Position numbers and translations under genes: made by a program
Part shown: one piece after another, positions 29,535-40,900 of the stretch
How the letters are laid out: each line of letters begins with the position of its first letter
Position numbering within the stretch: position 1 is the stretch's first letter
NCBI RefSeq assembly: GCF_032854445.1
Contig: NC_088307.1
Span: forward strand, 25,930,046 to 25,994,045
Direction of reading: 5' to 3'
DNA: 64,000 bases
DNA from: Liolophura sinensis
Taxonomy: Eukaryota > Mollusca > Polyplacophora > Chitonida > Chitonidae
Notes under the pieces: model-generated
What the model saw: the letters and a program-made list of their open reading frames with translations, nothing else
What the model was told of the DNA's origin: nothing
The model's database searches: none

Positions 29535-29990
29535 ATCTGAATTTCTTGTGATTCAAGTCCTTGTGGTATTTATACGTGATAAGAATCCCTTGTGATTTAT
29601 GTTCAAAGTCCCTTGTGATTTATGATCAAGTCCCTTGTGATTTATGATGTCACCTGGGTTTTATGATCAAAGTTCTTTGTGATTTATGTCACTTGTGATT
29701 TATGATCAAAGTCTTTTGTGATTCATAAGTCACTTATGATTTATGATAAGAGTTCCTTGTGATTTATGATAGAGTCACTTGTGATTTATGATAAGAGTTC
29801 CTTGTGATTTATGATAGTCACTTGTGGATTTATGATACAAGCTTCATGTGACATATGTTCAGATTTCCTTGTGTTACATGATTTATGATGCCCATTTTGA
29901 GTTATGGTTAGATTCCCTTATGACGTCATTTAAGAGTGCATAGTGATTTATGATAGATCTTTGTGACTTACGATAGAGTTTCATGTACTT
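29535..29990. repeat. Imperfect ~22-27 bp tandem repeat
   Basis: Unit approximately agtc(c)cttgtgatttatgat with many indels, about 16 copies. Confidence 0.85.
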
Positions 29991-30440
29991 TATGAAATCG
30001 TATCCTACAATATGTGACACGTTTTCTTATGGCCAACAATTCTGCTTTATGGTATTGTCAGGTGTGAGTAATGAGAAAACTCATACATTTAACAAAACCT
30101 AGAACAAAACGTTCTAGATCCAAACTCGCACCTTGCATGATCCAAATTCGCGCCTTGCACAGTCTCAGCTATATATTTACGTCACTTCACTTCGTCTAAA
30201 ACAGCAATAGATGAACTTTTTGGCGACAAGGCAGCTAACTAGTTGTGTCTGGTAAACATGAACTGACCTTTTGGCGCTGGAAAAGGCCAAAACAAGTAAT
30301 AAGGCCCTTTCCTTAAAGTGGCATCATATTTATGCTAGCAATCATACAACTATACAATGTGAAATGAAAGGCGATTTCACCGATGGACATCAACTAACAC
30401 TTTATACACAATGAACACTGGATACACTAAACATTGATTT

Positions 30441-30567
30441 TGATTTGATTGGTGTTTTACGCCCTACTCAAGAATATTCCACTTTATACGACGGCGGCCA
30501 GCATTATAGTGGGAGGAAACCGGACAGAGCCCAGGGGGAAACCCACGACCATCCGCAGGTCGCTGTA
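30441..30567 (-). mobile_element. SINE fragment, main family
   Basis: ttgattggtgttttacgccc through ccgcaggtcgctg; head absent. Confidence 0.88.
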
Positions 30568-30569
30568 TT

Positions 30570-31195
30570 AAATATTGAGGCGTAATGTGTAAACGATAGC
30601 CTAATGTAACAAAATTTTTAAAAATACTATTTTCATCATTAAGCATCACTTCAAATATGTAAAATATCACACGAGTAGGCTTTAAATGAGTACATAAACA
30701 CGACTGGCACGAGGCTGTGAGTGACGCACCCCCTGGCCTTGGCAGGCACTGATAGCTGCTGGCACAGAAAGAAGCAGGTCTTGACAGTCAACCTGTGTCA
30801 AATTTTTGTGGCTGCTTTCTCTCACGCTGGGAAAGGTAGACGCCAATGCTTACTGGTTACGGAATGTTTAGGGCTGAGTTACAGCACTAAACGTTAACAC
30901 TATAGCTTATGGAAAATAAGAAGGGATCTGATGCCAGATGATTGGCCGATCCCTCCATGGACTCATGGGCACCGTCTCCAGACTATACACCTCTAAGTCA
31001 TCTCTAAGCAGTGTGGTTATTCTCTGCTGTTAGGCTGCACTGTTCATGATCTACCTCTTTGCTTTCAATATGAGCAAAGCGTTACAGAAGCTATGTCTTC
31101 TACTGAAAGGAGCAAAATAGCTCACAGTTAGTGCCGAGTCGTTTTGGGCCGTTTTTAAGCCCATTGGAAGAGTGTAATATTGTATCACGATTCAA
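30570..31195. other. Intergenic, nothing recognised
   Basis: No gene or repeat family seen. Confidence 0.5.
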
Positions 31196-31199
31196 GAAG

Positions 31200-31760
31200 T
31201 GCCTATTATGCAAATCTCCCATTCAACAACTGCCCAGTTCATCAAAGACTGTCCACTTCAACGACTTCAATCTGTCCTATTCGACAAATGTCTAATCCAG
31301 CAACAACTGTCCAATTCAACAAGTGCCCGATTCAACAACAAGTGTCATATTCAACAACAAATGTCCTATTCAATAACAAGTGTCCTGTTCAACAACAAGT
31401 TTCCTATTAAACGCCATTCAATTGCCTAACTGAACAAGAAGCGCGTTCAAGTATCCCATTCACTTAACAACTGTCTCTTTCAACAACTACCAGATTTAAA
31501 AATCTTCTGATTCAAGAACTCTTCGACTGAAGAACTGTCGGATTCAACAACCACCGTCTTAATCAACAACAAGAACTCTTCCATTTGATATCTGATCAAT
31601 TCCATCACTGTCTGGTTCATTAATTGTACCTAACAACAGCAATCAGATTCTACAACTGTCTGATTCAGCTACTGTCCGAATCAACAACTACTGTCCGAAT
31701 CAACAGCGACAACCGTTTGAATCAACCACAACAACTCTCTGAATCAACAGCTGTCCGATT
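31200..31760. repeat. Degenerate ttcaacaac-type tandem repeat
   Basis: Recurrent (c/g)attcaacaac(a)(a)(c/g)tgtcc words at ~16-25 bp spacing, overlapping the end of the TRPM terminal exon. Short plus-strand open frames are repeat artefacts. Confidence 0.75.
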
Positions 31761-31968
31761 CAAACTCCGCGTCACTGTATGCCAAGCCATCCACAGTGTC
31801 CTTGTCGTCAGAGTTCTCGTCTCTGTCCTGAGCCGACATCCGGCCGCCATCAGGCCTGTACTCCACGGCCAGCAACTGCTTGGCTTTAGTCAGCGTGTAG
31901 TGGTTGTGCAGTAAGCTACCCCACCTATCACTGGCTCGGGCCATTTTGGGAGTAGGCTGGACCGAATC
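31744..31968 (-). CDS. TRPM probable terminal exon (reading frame uncertain)
   Basis: Acceptor cttctacag at 31969-31974. The phase-0 frame is open from the acceptor to TGA at 31744: DSVQPTPKMARASDRWGSLL ... SAQDRDENSDDKDTVDGLAY, an acidic tail that looks protein-coding. Direct joining to exon 23 (phase 2) selects another frame that stops after about 26 residues. Either a small exon intervenes (a 31 bp candidate at 33542-33572 would fix the phase) or the short tail is real. Confidence 0.55.
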   Translation of the reverse strand, partial: DSVQPTPKMARASDRWGSLLHNHYTLTKAKQLLAVEYRPDGGRMSAQDRDENSDDKDTVDGLAYSDAEFESDSC

Positions 31969-34900
31969 CTGTAGAAGAGATACCCATAATGTTAAGGGAC
32001 TGTTATAATGGCAGCCTGAAATTCTCTGCTAACAACTGGTGAAGTTTTAGACACATTACAAGCACAGTAGAATGGGGTTTTTATTTTTTATCTCAGCCGA
32101 CTTTCAGCAGACTGTTGTAATGACACATTACCATGGGTTCCCCCGGGCTCTGCCTGATTTCCTTCCACTATATTGAAAGTCGCCTTCGTGTAAATGAAAC
32201 ATTCCTGAGTAAGGCGCAAAGCACCAATCAAATGAATTCACTACTTATAAAATGGTGCTAAAATGGAGGAAGCAGTCGGTTAGCGCGCTAGCGCTGCGTA
32301 ATGACCCAGAAGCCTCTCACCAATGCGGTCGCTGTGAGTTCAAGTCCAGCTCATGCTGGCTTCCTCTCCGGCCGTAAGTGGGAAAGTCTGTCAGCAACCT
32401 GAGGATGGTCGTGGGTTTCCCCCGGGCTCTGCCCGGTTTCCTCCCACCATAATGCTGGCCGCCGTCGTATAAGTGAAATATCCTTGAGTACGGCGTAAAA
32501 CACCAATCAAATAAATAAATAAATTCATGGAGGAAGCTGGATTGCCTGGGGTAAAATGGTGGCCTTTGGCAAGTAACTGAGGAACTTTCCCTCGTTTCAC
32601 TTGTGATATCCAGATATGTCTCAAAATTGAAGGAGGAAGCTGGATTGCCTTGGGTAAACTTTGGCAAGCAACCTGGTCCCAGACGTGGGTGGAAGCCAAA
32701 TGGCCTTCAACGAACATTATTTAGGCTGCGCAAACAGCCACACGAGCGTCCTCGATCGTTTATTGTTACTAAGGCCTCCCACACAGTGAAAGCTAGGGAA
32801 TCTACAAATCCTCTGTTAGTGGCAGGGTTTGAACTCACAGTTCTTGCGTTCTACCCAGTGAACGGCAAGCAACTCTAACCACTCAACCAAAGCTTGGGCA
32901 ATTTCCACAAAGCCATTTCTGAATTAAGTCAAAAATAGAAATACGATCATAAAGCTTATTTTTCGGCTTTAGAAATTAAAATTTTGCAAATCTCAGCAGT
33001 ATTAGCGAAAGACAAAGTCTCAAAATGTGTAAATGTCTATATGTCAATCAATGATCGCCGTTACCATGACTCCCGCCACTCCTACTTTTGGCATCCTTCC
33101 CAGTATACCGAGGTCACCGATCAAGTTGGAACGAAGACTATCAATACTACAATGTAACAAAGAACGTATTTTAGGAAGGTATACATTTTATCATACAGAT
33201 GTTAAAAGTAAAGAGAAGTGGAAAGTATCAAGCCTGTATCATGTGCAGGATTCTTTATGACAAGGGCGTGTATGTGACGAAAGCTACGTGCAGCGCCCTC
33301 TACAGTCTCTACAAGACACTACACCCTTCTGACATTTTCACCATCTGCATCCCGAAAGAAAGAAAGCAACGTGAACTTTCAAGGGGAGAAAACCTCGCAC
33401 AGCCTTTGATGTTTTGGATTGCCCCCAGAGATGGTTTACTGTAAATGTCACGTTTAAAGTTGGGTGAAATTAAGACGATATAATTTTCCTGTTTTTTCCT
33501 GATGTTAACATCGGCCTAACATCTATTGGCTGTGGTTTTACGCAGAAACAACTAGAATGGTAGCACAGAATCCTGTAGAAGAGATACCCATAATGTTAAG
33601 GGACTGTTATAATGGCAGCCTGAAATTCTGTGCTAACACCTGGTGAAGTTTTAGACACATTACAAGCACAGTAGAATGGGGTTTTTATTTTGTGAAACAA
33701 CTAGAATCGTACATGTACACGAACAAATGTATCCAGGATACATCCCTTTCCATAATTAAACTCTCCCTTAAAAACGTTACCTTTTCTGGATAGCATACAG
33801 ATGTTTATTTTTCGCCAGGTCTTCCAGTTCCTTCGCTTTCCGTATATACCGGTCGGTCACCTGACGCTCTACCCATCGTAAATGCATCTCTTCCTCAGTA
33901 CGGAGTTCTGCCAACAACAAAAAAAGACACATTCAATTCTCGCTCAATCTGAAGAAAAGGCACAATTGTGATCCAGCACTGGCGAAATACAGGTCTATTT
34001 ACGAGGAAAATTCAACGTTCATAGATGCAAACTGACGAGAATGAACTCGAGTTTTTTCGCAATGAATTCGTGCGAAAAACTCCAAGGCGAGAAGATGGAA
34101 AAAAATTGAAAGTAACCAAAGTGGAAACCATCAATTGGGTGGTAAGGCCCACCGATATTTGGGCGGCCGATATTTTTCACTCTAATACAATGTAATATTT
34201 TAATATAATGCATTATCATATATGAAATATTTTATATAATTTTAAGTATAGCATCAGGTATAAAAAAAAAACATCAAAGAAAGCAAATTAATTAAAATAA
34301 AAATAATGAGATCAAATGTGAAAGTAACATCAGACAGGAAAATTTGTTAACGTCATACAATGGATTACAATCAGAAGAGGATCCCAACTAACTAGTTTGC
34401 TTTTCGTGATACAAAAAGTAGACACGAAATTATATTCATCGTCGGTTCCAACTTACGGATCAAAAAGCCCAACCAGAGTCCAAGTTAATTTATTATAAAT
34501 AAATGGTTACTCGGGATACCTATTTTCAGGTTTAAGCTGTTTCGTCCACTGCTCTCTTGTAATACATGAGTACTACAAGCTATCAGTTAGCCAAGAAATC
34601 GGCACCGTAACGGTAGGAATGTAGGTAGGTAGGTAGGTAGGTAGGTAGGCAGGTATGTATGTATGTATGTATGTATGTATGTATGTATGTATGTATATAT
34701 GTGTGTATGTATGTATGCCTGGAGTTTAAGGTCGTACTTCACAATTTTTCAGTTATATGACGACACGGAGTCATAGGGTGTGTGTGTACGTATTGTGGCA
34801 GGGAGTCTTCATGCCCCCAAGGGGCTGCCGCCACTGAAGAATAATGCCGAATATAGCAGACATGACACGGTTACCCTGTCACATAATACTGACACCGGGC

Positions 34901-37900
34901 CAACCAGTCCAGTTTCCTTGCTCTAACCTCTCAGTGCTGATCACCAAGCAAGGCAGCAACACATATTTTGGTATGATCCGACCCGGGTTTGATCCCCGGG
35001 TCTCTCAAGCCAAGTGGTCAAGGAAGGAATGAACAACATATTACATGACTTAGGCCCGAATTAGGCGGGAAAAGTTTCCTATTACAATGTTCACCTTAAC
35101 ACTACGGTATGGAGAGTACAGCCTGAGCAACGGCGACAGTGTGATAGCTGGCAAATGGTTGCAAGTAACCTGAGAAACCTGGCCTTTTGTCAATTTCCGT
35201 CAATTAGGATTAGCAACCTGCGAATGGTCGTGGATATTCGCCTGGCCCTGCCCGCTTATGTCCCTCCACAATTGCTAGACGCCGTCGTATAGGTGAAATA
35301 TTCCTGGGTACAGCGTAATCTCACCAATGAGGTCGCTGTGAGTTCAAGTCCAGCTCATGCTGGCTTCCTCTCCGGCCGTAAGTGGGAAGGTCTCTCAGCA
35401 ACCTGCGGATGGTCGTGGGTTTCACCCGGGCACTGCCCGGTTTCCTCCCACCATAATGCTGGCCGCTGTCGTATAAGTGAAATATTCTTGAGTACGGCGT
35501 AAAACACCAATCAAATAAATAATTAAATAAATATATCAGGGTTACAGCTGTAGATCAGAGGTCAGTTGTTCAAACGTGAATCAAAGCTTAAGCCAGGTTT
35601 GAATCTTAATACCTGTCATGTTCTAATACAAAACCAATGGCCAATCTCCAAATCACAGCTAATAGCTTAGCTGCTCACTTTGAAGTAACTGGGCCCAGGG
35701 TTCAGTCTGGCGACTGAGAAAAATCACGTTGTCTGGCGACTCCTACTTGAACTGAACGGAATATTACAGAAAGCAACATTGGCTCCGTCTCTTCTTCGCG
35801 GCCGCACCCCATAAAAACAAAAATCCATGCGCCCTTTTGAATGCTTACCCTTGGGCTGTGTGATGCACATCCGGCAGCAGCAATGGAATAAATGTTTAGC
35901 GATGCGGAATGTATCCTCTAGTAAGCTGATTGGTGTGGGTAGAATGGACTTCACTCGGTATTCCTTGATGAAAAAATACATCTGATACTTCCAGATTATT
36001 ATGCTGTTACTTTCCACTGTTTCAAATATTTTCCTACAAGCCAAAATGGAGATATTTTTATTATATGATATACCCTCAACCTTTGTGCATATGAAAGAGC
36101 AACTTTCACTGTAATTAATGCACATAAGTTGTGTTGGTCACTTTCAGGGTTTCATAAAAGTATAACTTTTTTTCAATCAAGATGGAGTAATGTCTTAACG
36201 ATATGCTTGAATTAACACCTTGCAAACATGCGCAAAGGTTGAAAAATTACAGTACGCATACGAATGACAAAACAAACTAATGAAAAGTCATGCTTCATTT
36301 TCTTGGATAATAACAATTAGACTTTAAAAACCTTTGAAAAAATATAACAGCGACGACTACCCGACTCTGCAGTGAGGAACAACACTGTGTCTTGGCCAAA
36401 GATACGCAAAGCACCATCTAGATGTTGTCTCAGGGAAGATAACTCAACGATACAGCCCACTGCTCACTCAGACACAAATCCTTGGCCAAAACTCGGAAGT
36501 ACAAATAATTCTGTCAGTAAAAGTGGGCTTACGTGAAGATGGCGATGATAAGGTTGAGAAGAAGAACGTTAGCGAAGAATAAGTAGATTGCCAACATCAA
36601 AGGCACCATTCTGGAGAACTGACGACAGGAGGACGGGTCCGAAATGTTATGGGCGCGTTGTGCGCTGAGACAGTCTTCATCAGCTGCTGAAATAATATAA
36701 CAAAACAATATAACACAAGGGTTCATTGTAATAGCATTGTAATAACACAAAAATACATTTTAACAGAGTTTTGACCATTTGAGCACTGGGACATTACTGA
36801 CTGTCAGCAAGAATATAACAATACATTGAAACTTGTAACACAGTTTTGGCCATTTCCGCTCTGAGTCACTACTATCGTCGGCAATAACACAACAATACAT
36901 TGTCACACAGTTTTGGCTGTTTGAGCACTGAGACACTTCTGATCATCGGCAACAACACAAGAATACACTGTCACACAATTTTGGCCATTTGACCACTGAG
37001 ACACTACTGATCGTCGACAACACACTACATTGAAACACTGGCCTGATCAGCTCTGAAAAAGCTGCGAGGATTGCGAAGTTTAGTACAGATTTTCTTATTT
37101 GATTGTTGTTTAACGCCAGACAAAATGATTTTACACATATACGCTGACGGTTAATTTTATGTGTGGAGAAATCGTCAGTGCTCGGGGTAAACTGCATTGC
37201 ATTTTGGAAAGTTAATGACGCACTTTATTACGTGTGACGTACAGATATGCAGATCAGAGTAGGGGAAAACAACGAAGCACTTGTTATTTCCAAGGTCTCA
37301 AAAGAGTGAGAGACGGGGAATCATAAATTTTCACGTTCGGATTTAACCCAGGTTTTCCAAAAACCATGTCTCCACACGCACAGGCCTATATATATCCATG
37401 TTACATATCAGGAGAGCATATATATGGAACAAAAAAAAGGAAAGAATTTCGAAGTTATATTAGCATGACATTCTATTTTTCTGCGACGTTAAACCCTAAG
37501 CACTCACTCACGCATTCTATTTGTCGGCGACGTTAAACCCTAAGCACTCACTCACTTTATCTTTTGGCCACGTTAAACGCTAAGCACTCACTCACTCAAT
37601 TTATTTTTCGACGTGTGCATTTTTGTTCATAGCATGCGGTGTAATATAACACCAGATTGTCTTACTCTCTATGTTTTCCAGCTGTAACTCCCCGTAGATT
37701 TGCCAGTACGGTACGTAAACAATGTCGTACAGCACTCCCCAATACGGCCGTCTTTTTTCGTACATCAACGCCTGAGAGGGCACTCCGTAGGCAAAGAGAA
37801 ACACCAGGGTGATCAGGCCGAAGAAAAACAGGGGGCGAAGCTGGTAAAATAAACAAATAATACATTAAAGGTAAGAGTGAGAAAGAAAATTTATGGACAG

Positions 37901-40900
37901 GGCTAAATGAGGTTAGACCTACCTTTGTGGATATGGTTTTTACAGGCTAGAAGCTTTGATAAAACAGAAGATACAATACAAAAGATTTAGTAGAAGAAAG
38001 TCCACGTTTTTTGTGAAAGACAAAATACAGCATAAAGCCTGTAGTAAATCAGTTTACGTGCCCGAAATACCTTTTTCTTAAACAAGTGCGTGTGTCTATC
38101 CAACAGGTTGTGTAAACTTTTGTGGACAAGTTAATGACAGGTTGGTTTCATATTTGTGGACAAATTAGGTTCATATATGTGGGCAAATCTACCGCGGGCT
38201 AGGTTCATCTTGTGGGCAAATGAGCTAAACCTTTATTGTGTGCATACAGATGAACGTAAATTTCAAAGTTGAGATTCGGAACTCACCGTGGATTTGATAA
38301 TGTGAAGCTTCGGTCCTAAGTGTTCGCTGGCGGTGTAGAAGCGGAGTATTCTCAGGTAGAAGAAGACACAGTTGACGGCAAAAATGTTCCTGGCTAGCTG
38401 GATCTTTGTTGTGAAGGCATGGATAAACACACCAACAAGTACCATTAACACACTCAGCAGGTAGAACCAGTAGAGGCCGCCGCGCCAGAGGCGAAATAAG
38501 CTCCTCTTAGACAAGACCGGCACGCAGATTATCTGGAAAAAGAAATATCTTTAAAGCTATTGTAACATTATCCGTCAAAGCCAATTTAAAGATAAACAAA
38601 GCCCAGATTTAAAGTGTTAATGATATGAACACCACATTCTTATAGAAGTTCAAAGTCCAGTACATTGTCTCTGTCCAGTATACCCTGTGTCAAGTAGTGT
38701 ATTAAGTCTAAGGCCCATTTACCCTGTCTGCAGTTGTCAACTTGTACATATCTGGTATATGAATGGTTAGTATCCAGTTGTGTAGTTTGTTTAGGTCTCG
38801 TTTACCCTGTCTGCAGTTGTCAACTTGTCCATCTCTGGTATATGAATGGTTGGTATCTAGTTGTGTAGTTTGTTTAAGTCTCGTTTACCCTGTCTGCAGT
38901 TGTCAACTTGTCCATATCTGGTATGGCGAGTATCCATTGTGTACTTAGTCAGTGTGTCATGTTGTGTAGTTTGCCTAAGCCCCGCTTAACCTGTCTGCAG
39001 TTGTGTATTTGTCCATGTCTGGTATGGCTAGTATCCGTTGTGTACTTTGTCAGTGTGTCATGTTGTGTAGTTTGTCTAAGTCCCGCTTAACCTGTCTGCA
39101 GTTGTGTATTTGTCCATGCCTGGTATGGCGAGTATACATTGTTTACAATGTCAGTGTGCAATGTTGTGTAGTTTGCCTAAGCCCCGCTTAACCTGTCTGC
39201 AGTTGTGTATTTGTCCATGTCTGGCATGGCGAGTATCCATTGTGTACTTTGTCAGTGTGTCATGATGTGTAGTTTGTCTAAGTCCCGCTTAACCTGTCTG
39301 CAGTTGTGTATTTGTCCATGTCTGGTATGGCGAGTATACATTGTTTACAATGTCAGTGTGCAATGTTGTGTAGTTTGCCTAAGCCCCGCTTAACCTGTCT
39401 GCAGTTGTGTATTTGTCCATGTCTGGCATGGCTAGTATCCATTGTGTACTTTGTCAGTGTGTCATGTTGTGTAGTTTGTCTAAGCCACGCTTAACCTGTC
39501 TGCAGTTGTGTATTTGTCCATGTCTGGTATGGCGAGTATCCGTTGTGTACTTTATCAGTGTGTCATGTTGTGTAGTTTGTCTAAGCCACGCTTAACCTGT
39601 CTGCAGTTGTGTATTTGTGCATGTCTGGTATGGCTAGTATCCATTGTGTACTTTGTCAGTGTGTCATGTTGTGTAGTTTGTCTAAGCCCCGCTTAACCTG
39701 TCTGCAGTTGTGTATTTGTCCATGTCTGGTATGGCTAGTATCCATTGTGTACTTACTGTGTCATGTTGTGTAGTTTGCCTAAGACCCGCTTAACCTGTCT
39801 GCAGTTGTGTATTTGTCCATGTCTGGTATGGCTAGTATCCGTTGTGTACTTTGTCAGTGTGTCATGTTGTGGAGTTTGCCTAAGCCCCGCTTAACCTGTC
39901 TGCAGTTGTGTATTTGTCCATGTCATTGTGTCATGTTGTGTGGTTTGCCTAAGCCCCGCTTAACCTGTCTGCAGTTGTGTATTTGTCCATGTCACTGTGT
40001 CATGTTGTGTGGCTTGCCTAAGCCCCGCTTAACCTGTCTGCAGTTGTGTATTTGTCCATGTCTGGTATGGCGAGTATCCGTTGTGTACTTTGTCAGTGTG
40101 TCATGTTGTGTAGTTTGTCTAAGTCCCGCTTAACCTGTCTGCAGTTGTGTATTTGTCCATGCCTGGTATGGCGAGTATACATTGTTTACAATGTCAGTGT
40201 GCAATGTTGTGTAGTTTGCCTAAGCCCCGCTTAACCTGTCTGCAGTTGTGTATTTGTCCATGTCTGGCATGGCGAGTATCCATTGTGTACTTTGTCAGTG
40301 TGTCATGTTGTGTAGTTTGTCTAAGCCCCGCTTAACCTGTCTGCAGTTGTGTATTTGTCCATGTCTGGTATGGCGAGTATCCGTTGTGTACTTTATCAGT
40401 GCGTCATGTTGTGTAGTTTGTCTAAGCCACGCTTAACCTGTCTGCAGTTGTGTATTTGTGCATGTCTGGTATGGCTAGTATCCATTGTGTACTTTGTCAG
40501 TGTGTCATGTTGTGTAGTTTGTCTAAGCCCCGCTTAACCTGTCTGCAGTTGTGTATTTGCCCATGTCTGGTATGGCGAGTATCCGTTGTGTACTTACTGT
40601 GTCATGTTGTGTACTTTGCCTAAGACTCGCTTAACCTGTCTGCAGTTGTGTATTTGTCCATGTCTGGTATGGCTAGTATCCATTGTGTACTTTGTCAGTG
40701 TGTCATGTTGTGGAGTTTGCCTAAGCCCCGCTTAACCTGTCTGCAGTTGTGTATTTGTCCATGTCATTGTGTCATGTTGTGTGGTTTGCCTAAGCCCCGC
40801 TTAACCTGTCTGCAGTTGTGAATTTGTCCATGTCATTGTGTCATGTTGTGTGGTTTGCCTAAGCCCCGCTTAACCTGTCTGCAGTTGTGTATTTGTCTGG

